Below the pieces are notes generated by a model. The model saw nothing but the letters and a program-made list of their open reading frames with translations, was not told the origin of the DNA and did not search any database. The position numbers and the translations under genes are program-made. Below, in pieces: positions 50,001 through 59,815 of a DNA stretch of 64,000 nt (position 1 is its first letter; each line of letters starts with the position of its first letter). The DNA comes from Nocardioides halotolerans DSM 19273 (GTDB lineage: Bacteria > Actinomycetota > Actinomycetes > Propionibacteriales > Nocardioidaceae). The DNA lies in the NCBI RefSeq assembly GCF_000422805.1, contig NZ_KE383922.1, positions 328,484-392,483 of the forward strand, read 5' to 3'.

Positions 50001-50213
50001 CCCGAGGACGCCATCCGGCTGCTGGTGCTGGCCGACCTGTTCTCCTACCCGCGGTTCACCACGACCATGGACCCCGACCGCACCCACGAGGCGGCCGAGC
50101 GCAGCGCGCCGGGCTTCGCGGCACGCCTGCGCGCGGAGTACGCCGACCGCAAGGGCCCGGACCTCCTGCCGGAGGCCCGGACCGTGGCCAAGCGGATCGC
50201 CGCCCCGCGATGA
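47088..50213 (+). CDS. Large SARP/AfsR-type regulator (winged helix, NB-ARC ATPase, TPR)
   Basis: The N-terminal OmpR-like winged helix (GRNHALLAALVAAGGQVSEERLVDEVW, then VVVSRVRSQTAPEVVARTDHGYRL, to about 85) is followed by a bacterial transcriptional activation (BTAD) region ending LGVDPGPLLQAVHGELL (about 225). An NTPase has Walker A GPGGLGKTRL near 267, LLILDNCEHV near 347 and RLDGLPLAIELAA near 428. The last 450 residues are helical TPR-like repeats. At 1041 aa it matches AfsR-like activators, which respond to ATP or protein signals and bind direct repeats. It converges with the ABC exporter that carries such repeats. Confidence 0.9.
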   Translation: MTSLRLLDEVSWRGTPLPGGRNHALLAALVAAGGQVSEERLVDEVWGPDEVPANPAKALQVVVSRVRSQTAPEVVARTDHGYRLGLPPDAVDALVLRDAVVGAREAEGRHDLVRARDLARAALALPAPGSAGEGPLGELRSAARHQREVAALVLGRALSALGDHQEALPLLAPAEDDSSVAALLRSTAAVQGAAAALERYERHRAQLADRLGVDPGPLLQAVHGELLAADRPVREGLLFESTSLVGRDDDIRALRAAVRDARVTSILGPGGLGKTRLAHLLGREAEQPVVHFVELVGVASAEDVVGEVGSALGVRDSVTGRRVLTAEQRHDVRARIGQLLDQAPTLLILDNCEHVVEAVAELVAFLVASCRQLRVVTTTRAPLAIAAERVFALGQLSEDAAADLFGQRAEAARPGVPLDDDAVRRVVRRLDGLPLAIELAAAKVRVMSVDDIDRRLDDRFALLRGGDRSAPDRHQTLIAVIDWSWNLLTEAERRALRWLSVFHDGFTLDSAGTLLGCDALDLVESLVDQSLLSVIDARGSVRYRMLETVREFGRMQLVGAGEDAVAHAAQLAWARGLANAHADALFSQHQVAAVRAIAAEESNLADALRAATAVPDPATTVDLTAALAGFWTIRGENTRVIAVTAAIDAALEGWEPAPDEVDRAVSAAAVTAMNTMMGQIVESPNCVALLEKYGEGTSDSRARGMVAVLAAQDPHDLPGSLRRLREIDPARGYDRQSAASARLMTAHHLENDGDPEQALEEIQAGLGLVHDDDGPWLKAMMHSVAGGLNAQLGKRAEAAEHARVAIPILDQLEANDDGIQARSLLAGSAIAEGRFDEATALIAEIERIGTDRAGFGGAFITGTVRAELALAQGDVAEGLRLYRRAAEELAAITLPGMELTGLEPWALFGTAAGTTAYALYGAGEAGVDLFDALREKAPRVLDLGRPRLDYPVAGLVLHGLGTWGLVKEAMDPEDAIRLLVLADLFSYPRFTTTMDPDRTHEAAERSAPGFAARLRAEYADRKGPDLLPEARTVAKRIAAPR

Positions 50214-50253
50214 GGTCGACCCGGCGCGAACTTCGCGCCGGGTCGACGGCTCA
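50214..50253. terminator. 40-nt palindromic element at convergent junction (copy 2)
   Basis: Perfect 16-bp arms (GTCGACCCGGCGCGAA and its complement) around one central C. It is identical to 21085-21124 except at two bases. Its last three bases are the stop codon of the minus-strand permease, and the regulator's TGA directly precedes its other end. Likely bidirectional terminator. Confidence 0.8.
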
Positions 50254-51099
50254 CATCTTGCGGCTGTAGGAGCGCACCGAGAGCGGCAGGAAGACCGCGA
50301 CGGTGACCACGCAGCCGAGGAGCGCCCAGCCGACCTGCGCGGTGACCTGCCCGTCGTTGAGAAGGTCGCGCACGGCGGTGACGACGTGGCTGACCGGGTT
50401 GACGTTGACGAACGCCTTGAGCCAGCCCGGCAGGGTGTCGGCCGGGACGAAGGCGTTGGACAGGAACGTCAGCGGGAACATGATCATCATCGAGATGCCC
50501 TGCACCGCCTGCGCGCTGCGGGCGACCGTGCCGAGCCAGGTGAAGATCCACGCGAGCGACCAGCCGGCCACGACGGTCAGGAGCCAACCGCCGAGCACGC
50601 CGAGGACGCCGCCGCCGGGGCGGTAGCCCATCGCGATGCCGGTGAGGATCGTCAGGGTCGCCGCGGTGCCGTAGCGGAGCAGGTCCGCGATCGCCGGCCC
50701 GGCCAGCGGCGCGATCCGGGCGATGGGCAGCGACTTGAACCGGTCGAAGACGCCCTTGTCCATGTCCTCGCGCAGCTGGATGCCGGTCGCCATGCAGGCG
50801 GTCAGCGCGGTCTGGGCGAGGATGCCCGGGATGATGATCGGCAGGTAGTCGGCCACGCTGCCCGAGATCGCCCCGCCGAAGATGTAGGCGAACATCGCGG
50901 TGAACAGCAGCGGCTGGATGGTCACGTCGAAGAACTGCTCCGGGTTGCGGCGCATCTTCTTGGTGGCGCGCCAGGCCATCGCGAGGCTCTGGTTGAGGGT
51001 GTCGCGCGCGGAGGGCCGGGCGGGCAGGTCCTGGGCGCCGACGTGGGTGGTGGCGGTGACGGTCTCGTCGACCGCGCCGGAGGTGGACAGCAGCGTCAT
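50251..51099 (-). CDS. ABC-2 type transporter permease (DrrB-like)
   Basis: Six-helix ABC-2 exporter subunit. Conserved segments include RNPEQFFDVTIQPLLFTAMFAYIFGG near 51, the ABC-2 motif MDKGVFDRFKSLPIAR near 114 and FLSNAFVPADTLPGWLKAFVNVNPVSHVV near 215. Length 282 aa. ATG 51099 overlaps the ATPase stop. Family members export antibiotics, glycolipids or other hydrophobic compounds. No biosynthetic cluster lies nearby, so it may be a defensive pump. Confidence 0.9.
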   Translation of the reverse strand: MTLLSTSGAVDETVTATTHVGAQDLPARPSARDTLNQSLAMAWRATKKMRRNPEQFFDVTIQPLLFTAMFAYIFGGAISGSVADYLPIIIPGILAQTALTACMATGIQLREDMDKGVFDRFKSLPIARIAPLAGPAIADLLRYGTAATLTILTGIAMGYRPGGGVLGVLGGWLLTVVAGWSLAWIFTWLGTVARSAQAVQGISMMIMFPLTFLSNAFVPADTLPGWLKAFVNVNPVSHVVTAVRDLLNDGQVTAQVGWALLGCVVTVAVFLPLSVRSYSRKM

Positions 51100-52106
51100 C
51101 GGACGGCCTCCAGGTCTGAGTCGTGGTGGTCGGTGTCGTCGTCCTCGCCGGCGCCGTGACCGGTGAGCGCCATGAAGACCTCGTCGAGCGTGGGCTTCTG
51201 GACGGTGGCGGAGGTGATCAGCAGCTCCTGCTCGCGCAGCCCGATCAGGACGTCGGCGGCGCGGTTCGCGTCGGGCAGCGGCACGTTGATGCCGCCCGCC
51301 TCCGGGGTGAGCACGGGCTCGTCGCCGACCACGCGGCGTACGACGTCGACGGCCTGGCCGGTCTGCGCCGGGTCGAGCAGCCGCAGCTGGAGCGTCGACG
51401 TGCCGACCTGGCTCTTGAGCTGGTCGGACGTGCCCTCGGCGACCTTGTGCCCGCGGTCGATGACCGCGATCCGGTCGGCGAGCTGGTCGGCCTCGTCGAG
51501 GTACTGCGTGGTCAGCAGCACCGTGCAGCCCTGCGCGACGAGGTCGCGGATGGTCTCCCACATCTGCCCGCGGGTGCGGGGGTCGAGACCGGTGGTCGGC
51601 TCGTCGAGGAAGATCAGCGGCGGCTGCGCGATCAGGCTCGCGGCCAGGTCGAGCCGGCGGCGCATGCCGCCGGAGAACTGCGAGATCTGCTTGTCGCCGG
51701 CGTCCTGGAGGCCGAACCGGCCGAGCAGGTCCTCGGCGGTCGAGCGTGCGGCCGCCTTGTCGACGCCGAGCAGCCGGCCGAAGAGGTAGAGGTTCTCGCG
51801 GGCGGTGAGGTTCTCGTCGACCGACGCGTACTGGCCGGTGACGCCGACCAGCTGGCGCACCACGTGCGGGTGCTGCTTCACGTCGACGCCGAAGATCTCG
51901 GCGCGGCCGCCGTCCATCGGCAGCAGCGTCGCCAGCATCTGGAGCATCGTGGTCTTGCCGGCGCCGTTGGGACCGAGGACGCCGAAGACCTCGCCGCGGC
52001 GTACCTCGAGATCGACACCGTCGACGGCCCGCAGGTCGCCGAAGGTCTTCACCAGGCCGTGCGCGGAGACCGCGAGCTCGGTGGTGGGGGAGGAGTTCTG
52101 GTTCAT
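51096..52106 (-). CDS. ABC transporter ATPase, daunorubicin-resistance (DrrA) type
   Basis: Walker A LGPNGAGKTTM near 43-53, signature QFSGGMRRRLDLA near 140, Walker B LIFLDEPTTGLDPRTR near 160, and a DrrA-type C-terminal extension (about 230-336) that couples to the permease. ATG 52106 gives 336 aa; an in-frame GTG at 52112 would add two residues and is also possible. Upstream lie heptamer direct repeats at 11-bp spacing that could bind the convergent SARP-type regulator. Confidence 0.93.
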   Translation of the reverse strand: MNQNSSPTTELAVSAHGLVKTFGDLRAVDGVDLEVRRGEVFGVLGPNGAGKTTMLQMLATLLPMDGGRAEIFGVDVKQHPHVVRQLVGVTGQYASVDENLTARENLYLFGRLLGVDKAAARSTAEDLLGRFGLQDAGDKQISQFSGGMRRRLDLAASLIAQPPLIFLDEPTTGLDPRTRGQMWETIRDLVAQGCTVLLTTQYLDEADQLADRIAVIDRGHKVAEGTSDQLKSQVGTSTLQLRLLDPAQTGQAVDVVRRVVGDEPVLTPEAGGINVPLPDANRAADVLIGLREQELLITSATVQKPTLDEVFMALTGHGAGEDDDTDHHDSDLEAVR

Positions 52107-52128
52107 GACCACAACGGTGATGCTCGCG

Positions 52129-52177
52129 GGTTTCAGCGCGACTTCACACCGGTTTCACGGCCGGGCGCGCGGTTTCA
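52129..52177. promoter_or_regulatory. Candidate SARP operator: four heptamer direct repeats upstream of the ABC exporter
   Basis: GGTTTCA at 52129, GACTTCA at 52140 and GGTTTCA at 52151 have an exact 11-bp period; a further GGTTTCA is at 52171. Read toward the exporter they are TGAAACC-type heptamers ending 23 bp before the ATG. SARP regulators bind heptamer direct repeats at 11- or 22-bp spacing. No strong -10 is present, as expected for an activator-dependent promoter. Confidence 0.6.
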
Positions 52178-52189
52178 CGGGCACTTGCG

Positions 52190-52507
52190 GTGCAGCGGTC
52201 AGCAGGCAACCCGGGATGTGCGGATCTGGGCTTGTTCGGGGTTGCTGGCTGACCGCTGCCTTGGGCGAGCCGGTGCAGCGGTCAGGAGGCAACCCGGACG
52301 CGCCGATCCGGGCTGGGGCAGGTTGCTGGCTGACCGCCGCCTCGGGCGCGGGCCGGTGCAGCGGTCAGCAGGCAACCCGGACACGCCGATCCGGACTCGG
52401 CCAGGTTGCTGGCTGACCGCCGCCTCGGGCGCGGGCCGGTGCAGCGGTCAGCAGGCAACCCGCACACGCCGATCCGGACTCGTCCAGGTTGCTGGCTGAC
52501 CGCCGCC
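52190..52507. repeat. Four-copy 83-bp tandem array of palindromic units
   Basis: Units start at 52190, 52273, 52356 and 52439, an exact 83-bp period. Each opens with GTGCAGCGGTCAGCAGGCAA (unit 2 has AGG for AGC) and contains the near-complement GGTTGCTGGCTGACCGC, so each unit folds as a stem of about 17 bp. Units 3 and 4 are almost identical. A related array is at 16355-16600. It fills the gap between exporter operator and the aldo/keto reductase stop. Confidence 0.9.
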
Positions 52508-52534
52508 CCGCCCCGCGCCGAGCCCGACCGGGCC

Positions 52535-53590
52535 TCACCCCTCGCTGGACGCCGACCAGAGGTTGATCCCCGAGTCGACGGCGTCCTGCTCGATCGCCTC
52601 GAGCTCGTCGGGGGCGATCGTCAGGTTGTCGAGCACGGCGAGGTTGTCGTCGAGCTGCTCGACGCTGCTGGCGCCGATCAGCACCGACGTCACCCGCTCG
52701 TCGCGCAGCACCCACGCGAGGGCGAGCTGGGCCAGCGACTGGCCGCGCCCCTGCGCGATCTCGTTGAGCCTCCGCACGTGCGCGAGCGCCTCGTCGGTGA
52801 GGAGCGACGGGTCGAGCGACTTGCCCTGGGCGGCCCGCGACCCCTCCGGGATGCCGTCGAGGTAGCGGTCGGTGAGCATCCCCTGGGCCAGCGGCGAGAA
52901 CGCGATGCACCCCACGCCCTCCTCGCCGAGCACGTCGAGCAGCGACGCTCCGCCGTCCTCGGGCACCTCCTCGACCCAGCGGTTGAGCATGGAGTACGAC
53001 GGCTGGTGGATCAGCAGCGGCACGCCCATCTCGCGCAGCAGCGCGGCCGCCTCGCGAGTCCGCTCGGCGTTGTACGACGAGATGCCGGCGTACGTCGCCC
53101 GGCCCGACTGCACCGCCGTGGCCAGCGCGCCCATCGTCTCCTCGAGCGGCGTCTCCGGGTCGAACCGGTGGCTGTAGAAGATGTCGACGTGGTCGAGGCC
53201 CATCCTGGCCAGCGACTGGTCGAGCGACCCGAGGAGGTACTTGCGCGAGCCCCACTCGCCGTAGGGGCCGGGCCACATGTCGTAGCCCGCCTTGGTCGAG
53301 ATCACGAGCTCGTCGCGGTACGGCTTGAAGTCCTGGGCGAAGATCGCCCCGAAGTTGGTCTCCGCGGCGCCGTACGGCGGACCGTAGTTGTTCGCCAGGT
53401 CGAAGTGCGTCACGCCCCGGTCGAAGGCCCGGCGCAGGATCGCGCGCTGGGCCTCGAGCGGCTTGTCGTCACCGAAGTTGTGCCACAGGCCGAGCGAGAC
53501 GGCCGGCAGCTTCAGCCCGGAGCGGCCGCAGCGGCGGTAGGCGTGGGACTCGTAGCGGTCGTCGGCGGCGCGGTAGGGCGGCGGGGTCAT
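52535..53590 (-). CDS. Aldo/keto reductase, L-glyceraldehyde-3-phosphate reductase (YghZ)-like
   Basis: Resembles the YghZ/Kv-beta-like branch: YRRCGRSGLKLPAVSLGLWHNFG opening, catalytic Asp/Tyr in THFDLANNYGPPYG near 60, Lys in VISTKAGYDMWPGPYGEWGSRKYLL near 99, His in IFYSHRFDPETPLEETM near 138, and cofactor-binding SVLIGASSVEQLDDNL near 304. Length 351 aa. Start ATG 53590 was chosen at the conserved N-terminus. The family reduces small aldehydes such as L-G3P or methylglyoxal. Confidence 0.9.
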   Translation of the reverse strand: MTPPPYRAADDRYESHAYRRCGRSGLKLPAVSLGLWHNFGDDKPLEAQRAILRRAFDRGVTHFDLANNYGPPYGAAETNFGAIFAQDFKPYRDELVISTKAGYDMWPGPYGEWGSRKYLLGSLDQSLARMGLDHVDIFYSHRFDPETPLEETMGALATAVQSGRATYAGISSYNAERTREAAALLREMGVPLLIHQPSYSMLNRWVEEVPEDGGASLLDVLGEEGVGCIAFSPLAQGMLTDRYLDGIPEGSRAAQGKSLDPSLLTDEALAHVRRLNEIAQGRGQSLAQLALAWVLRDERVTSVLIGASSVEQLDDNLAVLDNLTIAPDELEAIEQDAVDSGINLWSASSEG

Positions 53591-53616
53591 GGGTCCATGT
53601 GTACCCGCCCGCGGCG

Positions 53617-54453
53617 TCAGTTGATCGGCTGCCCCAGGATCGCGAGCAGCTTCTCGCAGGCGATCCGGTCGCCGTCGACGCGGATCCGGTCGTCCGCTCC
53701 TTTGCCGGGCAGCAGCGCCGGGTCGCGCTTCCACAGCCAGGTGTCGAGGTCGGCGGCGGTGCCGGTGATGGTGGCGAGCGGGTCGGCGCCGTCGTCGACG
53801 AGCGCGATGTCGTCCTCGTCGGTGTACGTCGTGCCGCTGTCGGGGTCGGTGCCCGAGAACGCGCCGAGCTCGACGAGCAGCCGGGTGCCGGTGTCGCTCA
53901 GGTGCACCCCGATCGTCTCGCCGGAGCCGGTGAAGGAGCCCCACTCCGGCGCCCCGCCGTACATCACCCCGAGCGCCTCGGCCACGCCGTCGTCGGCGAG
54001 GGCCGCGTCGAGCGGTGTCACGGCGAGGCCGGCGGTCAGCTCGGCGTCGATCCGGTGGATCGCGGCCTCGTGCGCCTGGCGCCGGTAGGACGTGCCCACG
54101 CGGAGGTCGCCCGACCAGTGCCACGCCTCGGCCTCGGGGTCGGCCCGCTCGAGCTCGGTGGCCAGCGCGTGGGAGTAGTCGTCGAACGCGTCGAGCAGCT
54201 CGGCGTACGACGCCGGCCGCTCCGCGGCGTCCTCGCTGCCGATCGCGGGGTCGTCGGGAGAGGCGGGCCGGTGGCGGATCACCTTCGCCCAGAACAGCTG
54301 CACCCCGGCGAGGTGCCACAGCAGGTCGGCGGCGTCCCAGTCGGGACAGGTCGGCACCTTCGCGGCCGGGTCGCAGTCGGCCAGCGCGGCGCGGAACCGC
54401 GCCGACTCGGTGCGGATGTGGTCGAGGTAGGTGGGGTACTCCAGTCGAGGCAT
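53617..54453 (-). CDS. Maleylpyruvate isomerase-family (mycothiol-dependent-like) protein
   Basis: The N-terminal MDMPI/DinB-like four-helix domain carries TYLDHIRTESARFRAALADCDPAAKVPTCPDWDAADLLWHLAGVQLFWAKVIRH (about 6-60), with His near 47, and a second metal-type histidine in RRQAHEAAIHRIDAE near 138. The C-terminal sterol-carrier-like domain follows from about 180. Length 278 aa. The start ATG 54453 sits seven bases after a minus-strand TAGCGT, so mRNA is leaderless. The family uses mycothiol as cofactor; substrate not assignable. Confidence 0.85.
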   Translation of the reverse strand: MPRLEYPTYLDHIRTESARFRAALADCDPAAKVPTCPDWDAADLLWHLAGVQLFWAKVIRHRPASPDDPAIGSEDAAERPASYAELLDAFDDYSHALATELERADPEAEAWHWSGDLRVGTSYRRQAHEAAIHRIDAELTAGLAVTPLDAALADDGVAEALGVMYGGAPEWGSFTGSGETIGVHLSDTGTRLLVELGAFSGTDPDSGTTYTDEDDIALVDDGADPLATITGTAADLDTWLWKRDPALLPGKGADDRIRVDGDRIACEKLLAILGQPIN

Positions 54454-54460
54454 GCCGGTG

Positions 54461-54466
54461 ACGCTA
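54461..54466 (-). promoter_or_regulatory. Leaderless promoter -10 (TAGCGT, minus strand)
   Basis: On the minus strand TAGCGT ends seven bases before ATG 54453. It lies 56 bp from the arg operon dyad and is probably outside its control. Confidence 0.6.
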
Positions 54467-54521
54467 GTGAGGCCCACCGACGGGCCGCACCGGGTTTGCG
54501 TCTCGCGGGCCGCCCTGGTCG

Positions 54522-56748
<2,227 letters not shown>

Positions 56749-56752
<4 letters not shown>

Positions 56753-57696
56753 GCACACACCCCGGCGACCCCGACGACCCCGAGACCCAGCGCGCCAAGG
56801 CGTCGGTGCTGGCCGCCGCGCTGCCGTGGCTGAAGCAGTACCACGGCAAGATCGTCGTGGTGAAGTACGGCGGCAACGCCATGACCGACGACGTGCTGAA
56901 GCGGGCCTTCGCCGAGGACGTCGCGTTCCTGCGGTTCGCGGGCTTCAAGCCCGTGGTCGTGCACGGGGGCGGGCCGCAGATCAGCCGGATGCTCGACAAG
57001 CTCGGCATCGAGTCGGAGTTCCGCGGCGGGCTCCGGGTCACCACGCCGGAGGCGATGGACGTCGTCCGCATGGTGCTGGTCGGCCAGGTGCAGCGCGAGC
57101 TGGTCGGGCTCATCAACGAGCACGGCCCGCTGGCCGTCGGACTCTCCGGAGAGGACGCCGGTCTCTTCACCGCCCGGCAGGCCAACACCGTCGTCGACGG
57201 CGAGGAGGTCGACCTCGGGCTGGTCGGCGAGGTGGTCGACGTACGCCCCGAGGCGGTGCTCGACATCATCGAGGCCGGCCGGATCCCCGTGGTGTCCAGC
57301 GTCGCGCCCGACGTCGAGGGCACCGTCCACAATGTCAACGCCGACTCCGCGGCCGCCGCGCTCGCGGTCGCGCTGGAGGCCGAGAAGCTGCTGGTCCTCA
57401 CCGACGTCGAGGGGCTCTTCCTCGACTGGCCGACCTCGCAGGACGTGATCGGCGAGATCAGCCCGGAGTCGCTCGCGGAGATCCTGCCGACCCTCCAGAG
57501 CGGGATGGTGCCGAAGATGAAGGCGTGCCTCGACGCCGTCCAGGCGGGCGTCTCCCGCGCGACGGTCGTGGACGGCCGCGAGCCGCACGCCGTCCTGCTC
57601 GAGCTGTTCACCAAGGAGGGCGTCGGCACGCAGGTGCTGCCGGACGTCGAGACCAAGACCCGCAGGGCCCGAGCCGCCGCGCAGGGGGAGTCGTGA
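56749..57696 (+). CDS. argB: Acetylglutamate kinase
   Basis: Phosphorylates N-acetylglutamate, usually the arginine-inhibited step. Nucleotide/substrate loops [12 protein letters not shown] near 37 and [13 protein letters not shown] near 67 are present, as is [30 protein letters not shown] near 198. The N-terminal helix [17 protein letters not shown] is the arm that in feedback-inhibited kinases forms hexamers and binds arginine. Length 315 aa. Confidence 0.96.
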
Positions 57697-58880
57697 TGCA
57701 GGAGCGGTACGCCGCGAGGTACGCCCGGAGCCTGATGAACACCTTCGGCCCGCCCAGGCTGACCCTCGTCCGCGGTGAGGGCGCCCACGTCTGGGACGCC
57801 GACGGCACGGAGTACGTCGACCTGCTCGGCGGCATCGCCGTCAACGCGCTCGGTCACGCCCACCCGGCCCTGGTGCGCGCGGTGACGACCCAGCTGCAGA
57901 CGCTCGGCCACGTCTCCAACTTCTTCGCGACCGAGCCGCAGATCGGGCTGGCCGAGAAGCTGCTCGCCCTGCTCGACGCCGGCCCGGGGAAGGTCTTCTT
58001 CACCAACTCCGGCACCGAGGCCAACGAGGCGGCGTTCAAGCTCACCCGTCGCACCGGCCGCACGCACGTCGTGGCCGCCGAGGGTGGCTTCCACGGCCGC
58101 ACGATGGGCGCGCTGGCCCTCACCTCCAAGGCCGCCTACCGCGAGCCGTTCGAGCCGCTGCCCGGCGACGTGACGTTCGTGCCGTACGGCGACGAGCAGG
58201 CGCTCGCCGACGCCGTGACCGACCAGACCGCGGCGGTCCTCCTCGAGCCGCTGCAGGGCGAGGCGGGTGTCGAGGTGCCGCCGGCCGGCTACCTCGCGTC
58301 GGCCCGGCGGATCGCCGACGAGCACGGCGCGCTGCTGTGGCTCGACGAGGTGCAGACCGGGATGGGTCGCACGGGCGCGTGGTTCGCGCACCACCTCGAC
58401 TCGCTCGGCGCGGGCGTCCGCCCCGACGTCGTCACCGTCGCCAAGGGGCTCGCGGGCGGCTTCCCGATCGGGGCGTGCCTCGCGGTCGGCGCGGCCGGCG
58501 ACCTGCTCCAGCCCGGCAACCACGGCACCACCTTCGGCGGCAACCCGGTCGCGTGCAGCGCCGCGCTGGCCGTGATCGGCACGATCGAGGCCGAGGGGCT
58601 GCTGGAGCGCGCCCGGGTCGTCGGGCAGCAGCTGCGCGAGGGTCTGGCCGCCGACCCGCGGGTCACCGACGTGCGCGGCGAGGGGCTCCTGATCGGCCTC
58701 GACCTGGCCGGCGAGCGGGCCGCGGAGGTCTTCGCGGCGGCGCTCGAGGCGGGCTTCATCGTCAACAACCCCACGCCGACACGGATCCGCCTCGCACCGC
58801 CGCTGGTCCTGACGGAGGAGGATGCAGCCGCGTTCCTCGACGCGTGGCCGACCATCCTCACCCAGGGAGGTGTCTCATGA
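57696..58880 (+). CDS. argD: Acetylornithine aminotransferase
   Basis: PLP enzyme converting acetylglutamate semialdehyde to acetylornithine. FFTNSGTEANEAAFKL near 102 binds phosphate, WLDEVQTGMGRTG near 216 carries the PLP Asp, and Lys in TVAKGLAGGFPIGA near 250 forms the aldimine. ATG 57696 shares one base with the argB stop and has GGGGGAG five bases upstream; an in-frame GTG at 57693 is too close to that site. Length 394 aa. Confidence 0.95.
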   Translation: MQERYAARYARSLMNTFGPPRLTLVRGEGAHVWDADGTEYVDLLGGIAVNALGHAHPALVRAVTTQLQTLGHVSNFFATEPQIGLAEKLLALLDAGPGKVFFTNSGTEANEAAFKLTRRTGRTHVVAAEGGFHGRTMGALALTSKAAYREPFEPLPGDVTFVPYGDEQALADAVTDQTAAVLLEPLQGEAGVEVPPAGYLASARRIADEHGALLWLDEVQTGMGRTGAWFAHHLDSLGAGVRPDVVTVAKGLAGGFPIGACLAVGAAGDLLQPGNHGTTFGGNPVACSAALAVIGTIEAEGLLERARVVGQQLREGLAADPRVTDVRGEGLLIGLDLAGERAAEVFAAALEAGFIVNNPTPTRIRLAPPLVLTEEDAAAFLDAWPTILTQGGVS

Positions 58881-59811
58881 CCGTGCGCCACTTCCTCGCA
58901 GACGACGACCTCACCCCGGCCGAGCAGGTCGAGGTCCTCGACCTCGCCGTGCGGCTCAAGGCCGCACCCCACGACGCGCGCCCCTACGCCGGGCCGCAGT
59001 CGGTGGCGATGATCTTCGACAAGCCCACGCTGCGCACCCAGGTGTCCTTCGGCGCCGCCATCGCCGAGCTCGGCGGCAGCCCGATGCTGGTCGACGGCAA
59101 GCTGGCCGGCATCGGCGTCCGCGAGTCCGTGGAGGACGTCGCCCGGGTGCTCGGCCGCCAGGTCGCGACGATCGTGTGGCGCACCTTCGCGCAGTCCGAC
59201 CTCGAGACCATGGCGTCCTACGCCGGCGTGCCGGTGGTCAACGCGCTGACCGACGAGTTCCACCCCTGCCAGCTCCTCGCTGACCTGCTCACCGTGCGCG
59301 AGCACAAGGGCGACCTGACCGGGCTCACCGTCACCTTCGTGGGCGACGCCGCCAACAACATGGGCAACTCGTGGCTGCTCGCGGGCGCCTCGGCGGGCAT
59401 GCACGTGCGGGTGGCCGGTCCCGACGGCTACCGGCCGAGCGAGCAGATGTTCGCCCGAGCAGCCGCCATCGCCGCGCGGACCGGCGGGGCGGTCTCCGGC
59501 TCCGAGGACCCCGAGGCGGCCGTGCAGGACGCCGACGTCGTGGTCACCGACACCTGGGTGTCGATGGGCATGGAGGAGGAGAAGGCCGCGCGCGAGGCGG
59601 TCTTCTCGTCGTACACCGTGACCACCGATCTCCTGGCCCGCGCCAAGGACGACGCGATCGTGATGCACTGCCTCCCGGCCTACCGCGGCAAGGAGATCGC
59701 CGCCGAGGTCATCGACGGGCCGCAGAGCGTCGTCTGGGACGAGGCGGAGAACCGGCGCCACGCGCAGAAGGCGGTCATGGCGTTCCTCGTGGCCCGGTCG
59801 GCGGAGCAGCC

Positions 59812-59815
<4 letters not shown>
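58877..59815 (+). CDS. argF: Ornithine carbamoyltransferase with variant carbamoyl-phosphate loop
   Basis: Transfers carbamoyl phosphate (from CarAB) to ornithine. The ornithine motifs are intact: [11 protein letters not shown] near 131, [11 protein letters not shown] near 228 and HCLPAYRG near 263. The carbamoyl-phosphate loop, usually STRTR, reads TLRTQ in [13 protein letters not shown] near 52, keeping the central Arg-Thr but losing the flanking Ser, Thr and Arg identities. Length 312 aa. Position in the operon makes the OTC role most likely; a related carbamoyltransferase acting on acylated ornithine is less likely, because argJ recycling implies free ornithine. Confidence 0.9.

Noticed and set aside
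46470..50087. 1205-codon minus-strand frame opposite the SARP-type regulator
   Set aside because: Same GC-driven shadow effect. Composition is compositionally biased with no domain, and the plus-strand frame has full regulator domains.
52190..52507. CRISPR array
   Set aside because: Regular repeats, but the whole 83-bp unit repeats with no unique spacers, and no cas genes are present.
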